A stretch of 64,000 bases of DNA, taken from the NCBI GenBank assembly GCA_965205045.1, contig OZ242031.1, positions 5,518,001 to 5,582,000 on the forward strand. The letters are read 5' to 3'. The notes beneath the pieces are model-generated. The model ran no database searches and had not been told where the DNA came from. It saw only the letters and a list, made by a program, of their open reading frames with translations. Numbering within the stretch: the first letter of the stretch is position 1; every line of letters starts with the position of its first letter. Below, piece after piece: positions 41,868 through 50,842 of this stretch. A program made the translations under genes and the position numbers. This DNA comes from UBA6522 sp965205045 (GTDB lineage Bacteria > Pseudomonadota > Gammaproteobacteria > Steroidobacterales > Rariloculaceae).

Positions 41868-43422
41868 CGGTTCATCCCCGCGTGGGCGGGGAACACAACG
41901 CGGCGATCAGGATGCGCTCGACCGTCAGCGGTTCATCCCCGCGTGGGCGGGGAACACTAAAACTCCATCCATTAAGCCACCCCGATGACCGGTTCATCCC
42001 CGCGTGGGCGGGGAACACGTCTTGTCGTCGTATCGGCGGTTCAGTTTGACCGGTTCATCCCCGCGTGGGCGGGGAACACCGCTTCGGTAAGGCGCCGCAG
42101 TAAGCGCAACCCGGTTCATCCCCGCGTGGGCGGGGAACACTCGCCTACGATCGCTATGAGTTCCGGTGTCATCGGTTCATCCCCGCGTGGGCGGGGAACA
42201 CGTGGCCGCCGGGGCCCGGGCGTTCGTGCTCTTCGGTTCATCCCCGCGTGGGCGGGGAACACTCCCATGAGCCGCCCGAGGCGGTGGCCGGAGCCGGTTC
42301 ATCCCCGCGTGGGCGGGGAACACACGTACTGCTGAGGTCCGGCCGGCAGCAGGTGCGGTTCATCCCCGCGTGGGCGGGGAACACGCGACCGCGTTCGCCC
42401 GCCTGCGCCTGGAGCACAGGTTCATCCCCGCGTGGGCGGGGAACACGCAGGATTTGCCGGTAGGACCGGCCCTCGATCCGGTTCATCCCCGCGTGGGCGG
42501 GGAACACCCGGTAATCACCACCAGGACCGACAGGTACTTCGGTTCATCCCCGCGTGGGCGGGGAACACAAACGTGAGAAAACGGAGAGAGACATGAGATC
42601 CGGTTCATCCCCGCGTGGGCGGGGAACACCGCAGCTCGACCGCCGAGCAGAACGCCAGGCGCGGTTCATCCCCGCGTGGGCGGGGAACACGGTGGAGTCG
42701 CTCATCATGTACGTCCACGCGCCGGTTCATCCCCGCGTGGGCGGGGAACACCCGAACAGCCGCACCTGGTTGCGCCGCACCGGCGGTTCATCCCCGCGTG
42801 GGCGGGGAACACGACAAAACCACGGCCAGCCTGGACAGCTCCGTCGGTTCATCCCCGCGTGGGCGGGGAACACGCCGGGCGGGGCGATAGCGGACGGTTC
42901 GATTCCGGTTCATCCCCGCGTGGGCGGGGAACACAGCCCATGGCCGGCGGCGGGCGACAACGAGGCCGGTTCATCCCCGCGTGGGCGGGGAACACTCGAC
43001 CGGGTCGTCGACGGCCAAGTCCCGGTTCGGTTCATCCCCGCGTGGGCGGGGAACACGCGATCGGCGAGGACACCGCCACCCCTTTCGCCGGTTCATCCCC
43101 GCGTGGGCGGGGAACACGGCTCGTCGGCGGAACCGTGGTATATCGTTTTCGGTTCATCCCCGCGTGGGCGGGGAACACTCGGCCGCCCTGTAGAGTGTGA
43201 TTGCGCCGGTCGGTTCATCCCCGCGTGGGCGGGGAACACCGGTTCTCGATGCGTTCCACTCGTTGTGCGTCCGGTTCATCCCCGCGTGGGCGGGGAACAC
43301 AAAAGGCGATGCCCCACGCCACGCGCAATACGCGGTTCATCCCCGCGTGGGCGGGGAACACAGGATTTTTGTAGTTATGCTAGACATTCTAGACGGTTCA
43401 TCCCCGCGTGGGCGGGGAACAC
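41868..43422 (-). CRISPR. Type I-E CRISPR array, leader-proximal part (26 repeats, 25 spacers)
   Basis: Same 29-bp repeat as the distal part, from 41868 to 43422. Spacers are 32 nt except one of 33 nt (42385-42417), which precedes the only variant repeat here, starting with A at 42418. The array ends at the leader next to cas2. The spacer broken by IS66 resumes at 41836 and is completed by the two bases left at 39261-39262, giving a normal 32-nt unit. The newest spacer (43362-43393) is AT-rich, unlike most others. Confidence 0.98.
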
Positions 43423-43493
43423 TCTTCCCATAACGCGTTGAATCAAATCATCTTTTTAAAGACCGAAAAAGTTACCGAATTTTCCGCCACTTT
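43423..43493 (-). promoter_or_regulatory. CRISPR leader
   Basis: 71-bp AT-rich gap between the last repeat and the cas2 stop, the only such stretch in the neighbourhood. It is the expected place of the array promoter and integration signals. AATCAAATCATCT at 43441-43453 is a near match to the IHF consensus (WATCAA-N4-TTR); IHF is required for type I-E spacer integration in Escherichia coli. The leader may extend into the cas2 3' end. Confidence 0.6.
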
Positions 43494-43817
43494 TCACGCT
43501 TCTGGTCCGACACCCTTATTGGACAAGTTGTCACCGGTCGGCAACGGCAGAAACCGCACAAGTTTCATGCCGTCCACATCCACCGGTATACGGCGATTTC
43601 GGCCACAAGTGTCGAAATCATAACCGGCGTCGGTTGGCGCCGCCCAGGCGATGATGGCGTCGCCGTCGTCGATCTCCGCATTGACCTGCGCCCAGATCAT
43701 CTCTCTCGTTCGCCGCGAGTAGCTGCCGACATACACGCCTGCCCGAATCTCCAGAAGCCACACTGCCAGACGCCCGCGCAGTCTGGGCGGGGCATTGTTA
43801 ACCGCGATGACCAACAT
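43494..43817 (-). CDS. cas2: CRISPR-associated protein Cas2 (type I-E)
   Basis: 107 residues from ATG at 43817 (MLVIAVNNAPPRLRGRLAVW), the standard I-E Cas2 opening. It is followed by EIRAGVYVGSYSRRTREMIW and GYDFDTCGRNRRIPVDVDG. Cas2 bridges two Cas1 dimers in the integration complex. It overlaps cas1 by 20 bases. A frame seven codons longer exists, but homology starts at this Met. The C-terminal tail is slightly longer than in Escherichia coli. Confidence 0.94.
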   Translation of the reverse strand: MLVIAVNNAPPRLRGRLAVWLLEIRAGVYVGSYSRRTREMIWAQVNAEIDDGDAIIAWAAPTDAGYDFDTCGRNRRIPVDVDGMKLVRFLPLPTGDNLSNKGVGPEA

Positions 43818-44742
43818 CGCCGCTCGGCTCCTCGGCAATTGCGACCGGTTGCGCTTCGTCGGGCGGCGGCGGTGGGTCGAAGCCGCCTGCCGCCAGCATC
43901 TCCTCGATACCCGGAATTATCTTGTTCAGCACGCCGGCCTTTCGGAACCTGTCGCGGCAGCCGCGCCTGACCTCGCCGACCGGATCGTTGGTTGCGGGAC
44001 GCTTCCCTCGTTGTGCTTGCCCCGCCACTTGAAAGGCAATCGGCACCACAGTATCGAACTTGTACACATCGGCGACGTCGAATACGAACGACTGAGGCTT
44101 TCCGGTATGCAGAAATCCGATGGCGGGAGCGTACCCCGCCGCCAGAACGGCGGCTTCGGCCAACCCATAAAGACATGCGGTAGCCTGGCTGAGGCAACGG
44201 TTTGGCAGATCCGCTGCATGCCACTTGTTGGGATTGTATCGTCGTCCTGTCCATTTCACTCCGTGCTGCCGAGCCAGCACTTCATACAGCCGCTTCACCC
44301 GCGCACCTTCAATGCCGCGCAGTTGATCCACGGAACGGCGCTGCGGAGCGGGCTCTCCGAATCGCATGTCGTACATCTTGCGGACGACCTTGAGCCGGGC
44401 AACGGGGTCCAGCGCCAGCCGCGCCTGGTGCAGCAGCCGGTCGGCGCGCGCACCGCCCGGCTGGCCTGCGGAATAAAGCCGCACACCGGCCTCGCCAACC
44501 CAGACCAACAGACAACCCACCCGCGCGGCGAGTGCGACCGCGGCATGGGAAACCCTGGCGCCGGGCTCCAGCATCAGGCAAGCAAGCCCTCCCACCGGGA
44601 TATGCGTGCGCACCCCGTTCCGGTCGACCACAACGAACGCGCCGTCGAGCACATCGAGCCTTCCCTTCTCGATGAACAAGATGGAAGCGCGATCCTTGAT
44701 GGGTATGGGGCGCGGCGGGGCAATTCCGGGTACCGAAGTCAT
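43798..44742 (-). CDS. cas1: CRISPR-associated integrase Cas1 (type I-E)
   Basis: 314 residues. Metal-binding residues are recognisable: Glu145 in LRGIEGARVKRLYE, His212 in AIGFLHTGKPQSF, and Asp222/Asp225 in FVFDVADVYKFD. With Cas2 it captures and integrates spacers at the leader end. The C-terminal 30 residues are Pro-rich. It lies 31 bp after the AlbA_2/HATPase gene and overlaps cas2, so adaptation genes look functional. Confidence 0.96.
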   Translation of the reverse strand: MTSVPGIAPPRPIPIKDRASILFIEKGRLDVLDGAFVVVDRNGVRTHIPVGGLACLMLEPGARVSHAAVALAARVGCLLVWVGEAGVRLYSAGQPGGARADRLLHQARLALDPVARLKVVRKMYDMRFGEPAPQRRSVDQLRGIEGARVKRLYEVLARQHGVKWTGRRYNPNKWHAADLPNRCLSQATACLYGLAEAAVLAAGYAPAIGFLHTGKPQSFVFDVADVYKFDTVVPIAFQVAGQAQRGKRPATNDPVGEVRRGCRDRFRKAGVLNKIIPGIEEMLAAGGFDPPPPPDEAQPVAIAEEPSGDVGHRG

Positions 44743-44773
44743 GACGATGAAGATCCCGCCGGCACGAAGCGAT

Positions 44774-45976
44774 TCACGAATTCGCTACCTCGCTCGCGTA
44801 TGGTCCGAGCCGAAAGGTCACGCGAACAAATTTGTTGCGCACGTCCTGTATCAATTCCGGCTCCGTGCCGTTGAACCTGCGCATCTCGCCGCGCATGATC
44901 AACCAACCTCGGCCTCGCTGTTCCACGTATCCCATCGCGGTCATGAAGTGGGCGAGAGCCTCGTTCCTGGACCGGGGATTTGCGCCGGCGCGAACCCGTT
45001 CCACCGTCATGTGATTGGGTAACGTACCCGGACTGGTCACGTCCACATGACGGTCGAATACTTCCAGCAGCACCTTCGATCCCGTGATGGCGTAGTCGCG
45101 ATGCGTCACCGCATTCGCCAACGCCTCCCGAATGGCGCGCCGGGGCAGCATGTGCCGGTCCTCGCGAACCAGATTCCGGTACGATTCGTAGCGGCCCAAA
45201 CCCAGAAACCACCCCGTAGCCCTTTCGACCTGCTCATCGGCGCGACCGGCGGCACTGGCGACCTGCAGCACCTCGGACGCCCGATCCTCGCCCGAATAGG
45301 CCACGCACTCAACGCGGAAATTGCGGGTCCGAGAATAACGCTGGGGGTCTCGCCCGAACGCCAGCACGCCGTAGAGCGTCGCGTGCAATTCGCCCCCGAT
45401 CTCGACAAGCACGTCTCGATTGCGAAGGTCGTCCTCGGCGTCCGGCTGGGGATCGCCGGAGGTGTCGAATCCGAGCCGCCCAAGATATGTTCGAAAGGCA
45501 TCGAGATCGATGTGCGTGGCCGGCGCACCGAGGATCGCGCGCTCTTCGGTGAGAACGTACCCGAATGCGTTGTAGAGTTCCTGAAGCTCCGAGGCCGACG
45601 GTTCGACGCTGCTGCGCCCGCGGCGAATCCAGACGCGGCCACTGTAGCGCAGTGGCTCGAACCCTCGCTGCCGCGGGACTTCCACCCAATGTATCCAGCC
45701 CGCCGATTCCCTATGACGCGCGATGCGAGCGTGAACCGGGGCACTGCAACCGGTTTGCAGAAACGACGTCAAACGTTCCTGTACGCTTTCGGCGTCCTCC
45801 TTGACGCCAACGACTTCCTCGGCGCGATCAACCCCAAGAACGAGGGTTCCGCCCTCGGTATTGGCGAGCGCGCAAATCGCCCTGCCCACCGGAGCCATAT
45901 CTCCCAGACCGCGCTTGAACTCCGTGCGGGAATTTTCGCCTTCGTCAATAAGCTGTCTTATGCGCGGCCAGTCCAC
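44774..45976 (-). CDS. AlbA_2 (Schlafen-like) / HATPase protein inserted in the cas operon
   Basis: 400 residues. The N-terminus is an AlbA_2/Schlafen-type putative DNA- or RNA-binding domain (ENSRTEFKRGLGDMAPVGRA; ICALANTEGGTLVLGVDRAE). The C-terminal third resembles the GHKL-like ATPase part of the same protein group (RRAIREALANAVTHRDYAI; LLEVFDRHVDVTSPGTLP; GRGWLIMRGEMRRF). Such proteins are often called transcriptional regulators or RecG-like helicases, but helicase motifs are absent. It lies in the operon between cas6e and cas1, with gaps of 55 and 31 bp on the same strand. It is not a standard type I-E component; a regulator or accessory effector role is a guess. Confidence 0.8.
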   Translation of the reverse strand: MDWPRIRQLIDEGENSRTEFKRGLGDMAPVGRAICALANTEGGTLVLGVDRAEEVVGVKEDAESVQERLTSFLQTGCSAPVHARIARHRESAGWIHWVEVPRQRGFEPLRYSGRVWIRRGRSSVEPSASELQELYNAFGYVLTEERAILGAPATHIDLDAFRTYLGRLGFDTSGDPQPDAEDDLRNRDVLVEIGGELHATLYGVLAFGRDPQRYSRTRNFRVECVAYSGEDRASEVLQVASAAGRADEQVERATGWFLGLGRYESYRNLVREDRHMLPRRAIREALANAVTHRDYAITGSKVLLEVFDRHVDVTSPGTLPNHMTVERVRAGANPRSRNEALAHFMTAMGYVEQRGRGWLIMRGEMRRFNGTEPELIQDVRNKFVRVTFRLGPYASEVANS

Positions 45977-46031
45977 TTATTGGGCCTCACGTTCGGTAGC
46001 CAGACATTCGAACATCGATTCGCGCCCGCGT

Positions 46032-46727
46032 TCACTTCCGGCGGATCAGCATCAAACCGCAACCGTAAGCTTTCGCCGCCCCGAATCCCCTGGCGATGGC
46101 CGGAACAAAAGAATCCGGATCGGTGACGGTAAGGATTCCCTCAAAATCCAGCGTCGAATAGTACATCGGCTCCGCTCCCGCTCGTGAGATGCGCTGTTGA
46201 CGGTATCCGTCCACTCGCACTCCGTCTGGGCTGACCGCGAATCCGGCCTTCGATCCCTGGCGTTCAATCCATGCGATTCCTTGCTCCCGCATGATGCCGA
46301 GGCGGTTGTCGGCGCGTTCGCCCGCAGGCAGCAGCCGTAACGCATCCATTACGACATCGTGCTTGGTAGATCGCCGCCGAGAAGCGCCGCGTCGTCGAAC
46401 CACCGGATTGGCGCGAAGCGAAAATCCGAGCCGGTCGCCTTTGCCGAGTTTCGGAGCGAACTGTTTTGGCGCCGCGATTTCGAACAATCCGTGTCGATCT
46501 TCAGGCTCACGCTCGGACAGGATGAGAAACACCCCCGCCTCCATCTCCCGCCAAAGAAAATCGCGTTGCCGGTCCGGACCGTCGGCGAAAAGAGACCAGA
46601 CGAGATGATGCCCCGGTTGCCGGGAAGACCCGCCTCTTCCCGTGTTTCCGAGCAGCAGGGGCGCCAGCGCCGCCACCGAAGCGTCGCGCCTGAGGCGGAC
46701 ACGGGAAAAATATAGCGTCGCCATCAC
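46032..46727 (-). CDS. cas6e: Cas6e (Cse3) crRNA endoribonuclease
   Basis: 231 residues with the two ferredoxin-like folds of Cas6e. The catalytic His region is GHHLVWSLF near residue 40. The C-terminal Gly-rich loop is AIARGFGAAKAYGCGLMLIRR. It cleaves the pre-crRNA repeat hairpin and stays bound to the crRNA 3' end in Cascade. It overlaps cas5e by four bases (ATGA). Confidence 0.94.
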   Translation of the reverse strand: MMATLYFSRVRLRRDASVAALAPLLLGNTGRGGSSRQPGHHLVWSLFADGPDRQRDFLWREMEAGVFLILSEREPEDRHGLFEIAAPKQFAPKLGKGDRLGFSLRANPVVRRRGASRRRSTKHDVVMDALRLLPAGERADNRLGIMREQGIAWIERQGSKAGFAVSPDGVRVDGYRQQRISRAGAEPMYYSTLDFEGILTVTDPDSFVPAIARGFGAAKAYGCGLMLIRRK

Positions 46728-47455
46728 GCATCGCCCCGTTCCAGGATGGCGACTCGCTCCAGCCGATCCGAGAATTGCCAGCGTGATCGGCTGGCAACTG
46801 CGTCGCGACGCCTTTCGACGCGGGTATCCGCAGGCGCTCCCGGCGCGTCGTGGTCGAACGCGATGGCGCCTTCCTCCACGCCATCGATGTGAATCCGTCG
46901 CAAGACGCTTTGTTCTTCATCGTTCGGTTGCCGGGCATCGAGGGCATCCATGAACGAATCGGCTTCTACGATTTCGGGTTTGAGCGGCAGGCCGAGCGGA
47001 CCTGACTTGCGCCCCACATAGAGAACGAAGTGCGGGCGCAACAAGGCACCGGCGATCTCGTCCAGTTCCACGGAACTTCCGGGCCGAGGCCACAACGCGA
47101 CGGTGAAGCAAGCATCCGTCCGCCATTCGCGAGCGGACAGCACGGTGCCGAGATCGCCGGATTCCAGTTCCTCCCGCCGGGTTGCGAACGTTCGCCCCTT
47201 GCGGGCCTTCGGAGTCTGGGCGGTGTGGTAATCGATGAAAGGGCGGCCTGGCGCATCCGTCCTGACGGCGTAATGGAGGCCGGCTTCAAGGCGGTGGTGG
47301 GCGGACTCGTCTTCGCGCTCCATTCCGAGGGCTGCAGCCACCAGACCCAGTATGGCCGAACGGCCGGGCCGCGCCCAACTCATGCGCCGCTCGCCTACGG
47401 CGATCTCGCCAAATGAACCCAAAGGAGCGTACAGGGTGAAGAGAAGAAACCGCAT
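46724..47455 (-). CDS. cas5e: Cas5e (CasD) Cascade subunit
   Basis: 243 residues starting RFLLFTLYAPLGSFGEIAVG. The family motifs ERRMSWARPGRSAILGLVAA and DYHTAQTPKARKGRTFATR are present. It caps the 5' handle of the crRNA in type I-E Cascade. Only four bases separate it from cas7e. Confidence 0.94.
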   Translation of the reverse strand: MRFLLFTLYAPLGSFGEIAVGERRMSWARPGRSAILGLVAAALGMEREDESAHHRLEAGLHYAVRTDAPGRPFIDYHTAQTPKARKGRTFATRREELESGDLGTVLSAREWRTDACFTVALWPRPGSSVELDEIAGALLRPHFVLYVGRKSGPLGLPLKPEIVEADSFMDALDARQPNDEEQSVLRRIHIDGVEEGAIAFDHDAPGAPADTRVERRRDAVASRSRWQFSDRLERVAILERGDA

Positions 47456-47459
47456 CGGT

Positions 47460-48512
47460 TCAACTTACCGCAAATGCGATCAGGTCCCGCAATGTACCCT
47501 CGCCCCTTTCAACGTTCATCGTGCAAGAACCGTCGGCGCAAGGGCCGTAAGCCTGGTCGAGGCGGTTCCGAAAGCCCTCAAGCGCTTCTATCGACTGCCG
47601 CCCCTGGTCGTTGCCCGCGACGGGTTTCAGGAATGCAGCGGCGAGGCTGCGAGGCTGCGCCGAACCCTTCTCGGCCAGCGCGAAGATAGCGCGGGCGCGG
47701 CTTGCGAAGCTCGCCTGCTTGCCCCTGGGGGAGACGGTAGCCGCAGCTTCCACGAGGGCAGCCAGGCTCGCATCTCCCACAGCACGCTCGCCGCCCAGAT
47801 TGCGAAGCAGCAGCCCCCGATCAACGCACAGGTAGAGATAGAAAACGCCGGCGCCGAATTCCTGGACACCCACGAATCCTGCTCCAGCATCCTCAGGTTC
47901 TTCTCGGGACTTGAGATCGTCGACAGCAGTGTAATAGTCGTCCTCCGCAATGGCGCGGTGCGTTGTGACTGCGTGCGCCACCTGGACCGCCGCTTCGCGG
48001 TTGAATTCAGGACTGTCGGCGAGCATGCGCCCGAACATGGCGATGTCGGCCGCCGTATCCACCTTTTGAAGCAGATCCTCCGCCCCGGGTTTCGGAATTG
48101 CTTCTCCGTCGACAGCCTTGTCGGCAAGTGCGAAAGCCTTTTCTCGTTCCTCGGGGGAAACAAAGGCAAGCTGCTCGGTGAAGGTTGGAGTCTTGTCCTT
48201 CTCGCTCTTGATCTTCCCGAATACGCCGGCAATCGCGCGCGCGACCTCAATCGCTTTGTCTTGATCAATGCCACGGCTCACCAATCGATCAAACACGTCC
48301 TTGCCGATCCGCTGAGTTCGGTCCGCGAGATGCCCATCCAGCCTCGTGGCGAAAACCTCGGATGTGCGCCAAGCGCGCTTCAGGCTCTGCGAGGACACGC
48401 GCAGGCGCGGCACGCCGCCAAAGACAACGCTCTTGGGACGTCCGGTGTCGTCCCGGTTAAGGTTGGAAGGACCGTAGGCCGTGAGCATATGTAGCTGTAG
48501 AAAGTCAGTCAT
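47460..48512 (-). CDS. cas7e: Cas7e (CasC) Cascade backbone subunit
   Basis: 350 residues from ATG at 48512 (MTDFLQLHMLTAYGPSNLNRDD). Motifs GGVPRLRVSSQSLKRAWRTS and QVAHAVTTHRAIAEDDYYTAV are characteristic. Six copies form the crRNA-binding backbone of Cascade. The 28-residue upstream extension to 48596 overlaps cse2 and has no family resemblance, so it is not used. Confidence 0.95.
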   Translation of the reverse strand: MTDFLQLHMLTAYGPSNLNRDDTGRPKSVVFGGVPRLRVSSQSLKRAWRTSEVFATRLDGHLADRTQRIGKDVFDRLVSRGIDQDKAIEVARAIAGVFGKIKSEKDKTPTFTEQLAFVSPEEREKAFALADKAVDGEAIPKPGAEDLLQKVDTAADIAMFGRMLADSPEFNREAAVQVAHAVTTHRAIAEDDYYTAVDDLKSREEPEDAGAGFVGVQEFGAGVFYLYLCVDRGLLLRNLGGERAVGDASLAALVEAAATVSPRGKQASFASRARAIFALAEKGSAQPRSLAAAFLKPVAGNDQGRQSIEALEGFRNRLDQAYGPCADGSCTMNVERGEGTLRDLIAFAVS

Positions 48513-48522
48513 GTTCGGAATC

Positions 48523-49068
48523 CTAATCTTCGGGTCGGGCTGGGGCGGGCGCGGCTGACTTGACAGCGACCTGATCCATTGCGCCCGCAACGCCATAATA
48601 GTGGAATATCCATCGCTTCTTTACCGCATCTCCCCAGTAAAGGATGGCTGCGGAGAGATCGTGGACATTGACGGTTCCCCTGGTCATGCGAACAAGGCGG
48701 CGCATCGGCTCCATGAGCTCGCCATGCCCAGTCTGGAGCAGGCGCCGGAAGCGGCCTTCGGCCAGCAGCGCTGATTGGTCATCGTCGAGAGAGGCCCGAC
48801 CGACTGCCTTGGCGACGCGGCGTTCGTCCGTTTCCCGGACGAAAGCAAGAACTCCGGCGAGCGCCGCGGCCCGGTCGGGATTGCGCGGCAACCGCGCGAT
48901 GAGGCGTAGCGCCTCCGGCTCCTGCATGACCTCAAGCGGCGTCGCGGCCCGCCGCATGCGCGCGAGGGCCGCACGATGGCTGCCGGACTGTTGCGCTCCC
49001 ACCGGATTCAAGCTACGCCACCACCGATAAGCGATCTCGGGACCGTTATGTCTCGCGGAATTCGTCAC
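48523..49068 (-). CDS. cse2: Cse2 (CasB, Cas11) Cascade small subunit
   Basis: 181 residues with a GTG start overlapping the cas8e stop (GTGA). Helical protein with the family segments YRWWRSLNPVGAQQSGSHRA; ALARMRRAATPLEVMQEPEA; AAILYWGDAVKKRWIFHYYG. Two copies stabilise the crRNA-target heteroduplex. Confidence 0.92.
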   Translation of the reverse strand: MTNSARHNGPEIAYRWWRSLNPVGAQQSGSHRAALARMRRAATPLEVMQEPEALRLIARLPRNPDRAAALAGVLAFVRETDERRVAKAVGRASLDDDQSALLAEGRFRRLLQTGHGELMEPMRRLVRMTRGTVNVHDLSAAILYWGDAVKKRWIFHYYGVAGAMDQVAVKSAAPAPARPED

Positions 49069-50753
49069 GCTGCCTCCTGCTTGGCCTGTCGCGTCCGGGC
49101 GGTTTCCGGCGACGGGATGCCAAGATCGCCATCGAACAATGACTTGCCTGCCTTTCCCCGTCCGCCAAGAGCAAGCGCCAGGTGAAACCGCGCCTTGACA
49201 TGACGCCTCATGTCCCGGTTCTCAAGCCCTTCGGAGGGAGCGTACTCGTCGAACAGCCGAAGCGCCGCTTTCGCCATGACCGGCGCCCAACGCTCACGCG
49301 CGTCGATCGTAGGATCATCGCGGTCGCAATCTTTCTCGATTTCGGTCACTGCTTCGCGGAGCGCGGTGAAAAATTCTCCTTCCGTATCCCTAAAGAATCG
49401 TTCCGCGATGAACCCGAAGTCGCCGGTTGCGTCGCTGGGGCGTTCGTACAGGGCCGATTTCACCGCCCGGGCGGTTAATCGCGACGCGGTGAGGGCGCTG
49501 GCCGTGACCCGCCGGATGAATTCATCCAGCCACGCGCGCGTCTCGTCGTCCAACTGCCAAAGGGGCATCTCGCCCTCGCTCCACGCGCGGGCCTTCATGT
49601 TGTCCATGTCATAACCAAATGCGACGAATCGCGCCTCGCCCACGCTCCGTGCACGCCATTGCTGCCAATGACGAATCGCTTGCGCGGGTTCGCGAAGCCC
49701 ATCCTTGCTCCGGACGACGAGCCCCGGCCACATGCGATAGCTGATGCCACCGGGATTGGGGTGAACGGGCAGCTTCTCGGTGGCCGCCGCTTTCTGGCGA
49801 TAGTAGGGAGTGAGCGGGTGCTGGAATCCCTCGGAATAGTTCGCGCCATAGGTCCTGGTCTTGTAGCTGCTCACGATTACCGAATCGTCCACGGAGGTAA
49901 GTGAGCATGCTCGGTCGCGAGCGTCCTCAAAATTCAACCGAATGCGGCGCGGCATGCTCCAATATACCTGCAGGGGATGGACATCTACCGGGGTAGTCGG
50001 TCTGCCGCCGACTTTCGGGTTGGACGTTCGGGTTGGAACAAGCCAAGGGAAAATCCTCTCCGGGGCGTCGTCGAGGGTTGCTTCCGTCGCTCTTGCGCCA
50101 ACCTGTTCGCGGCTCTCGACGTTTGGCCAAATTCGACCCCAGAGTGCATTTCCGTGTCTGGAGTGGCCGGCAACAACGAGCGTTACCATGGGACCGCCAC
50201 CTCTCAGCGATGTCCGATGCCCGGCACCGCCCGCTGGAGCGTAGCTGCTCAATGTAAAGAGCGCCATTGCAGCCGCCGCACGGCAGAGTACGGGCGTTTG
50301 ACCGCGCTTGACGAAGAGGTCCGCGTTTTCACGCAGCGTTTTCGCGCCTGGCGCTTCGATCAAGAGCGCCCCGACTGGCTTGTCGCCAGTGCCTTCGAGC
50401 GAATCGATGTCTTGCAGAAACCTTGGTCCCGGGCCATCCAGCTCGAAGGCGTGGGCCACGGCAGATAATCGCTGTTCGAGGACATCCGGCGTCGGCGGAT
50501 CGAACCACCAGTCCTCCCAATCATCGTCGTCCTCGGGTGCCGCAGCGGTGGACAGCAAGCCGATCAACAGCTCGTGCGCTGCGCCATTGAAATCGGGCCG
50601 GGGCCAGGCAAACGACACGAACGGATCCTCGCCGATACGATCCGTGATCCGCCAAGGCGGGATCCGCTCCACCGCCCCGCTTCGCCGCCGGACAGGCAGC
50701 CACGGTTCGCGGATGAGATTGAATAGGACCGGATCGGCGTTTGCGGGCGTCAT
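49065..50753 (-). CDS. cas8e: Cas8e (Cse1, CasA) Cascade large subunit
   Basis: 562 residues. N-terminus FNLIREPWLPVRRRSGAVER is typical of Cse1. The helical C-terminal bundle includes ERFFRDTEGEFFTALREAV. It recognises the PAM and recruits Cas3. Its start is 89 bp downstream of the cas3 stop, the largest gap among the core interference genes, so a second promoter there is possible. Confidence 0.94.
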   Translation of the reverse strand: MTPANADPVLFNLIREPWLPVRRRSGAVERIPPWRITDRIGEDPFVSFAWPRPDFNGAAHELLIGLLSTAAAPEDDDDWEDWWFDPPTPDVLEQRLSAVAHAFELDGPGPRFLQDIDSLEGTGDKPVGALLIEAPGAKTLRENADLFVKRGQTPVLCRAAAAMALFTLSSYAPAGGAGHRTSLRGGGPMVTLVVAGHSRHGNALWGRIWPNVESREQVGARATEATLDDAPERIFPWLVPTRTSNPKVGGRPTTPVDVHPLQVYWSMPRRIRLNFEDARDRACSLTSVDDSVIVSSYKTRTYGANYSEGFQHPLTPYYRQKAAATEKLPVHPNPGGISYRMWPGLVVRSKDGLREPAQAIRHWQQWRARSVGEARFVAFGYDMDNMKARAWSEGEMPLWQLDDETRAWLDEFIRRVTASALTASRLTARAVKSALYERPSDATGDFGFIAERFFRDTEGEFFTALREAVTEIEKDCDRDDPTIDARERWAPVMAKAALRLFDEYAPSEGLENRDMRRHVKARFHLALALGGRGKAGKSLFDGDLGIPSPETARTRQAKQEAA

Positions 50754-50842
50754 GTGAATTTAGGGTGACGGAGGGGAGATTTATGGGGGACGGCAACGCG
50801 GCGAAAGATAGCACGAATCGGGGCTTTCCATACTCGCTTCAA

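Noticed and set aside
45047..46126. 359-codon plus-strand frame opposite the AlbA_2/HATPase gene
   Set aside because: Antisense shadow of a GC-rich gene; composition and lack of motifs argue against coding. Many similar shadows opposite aprA, the symporter and cas genes were discarded for the same reason.
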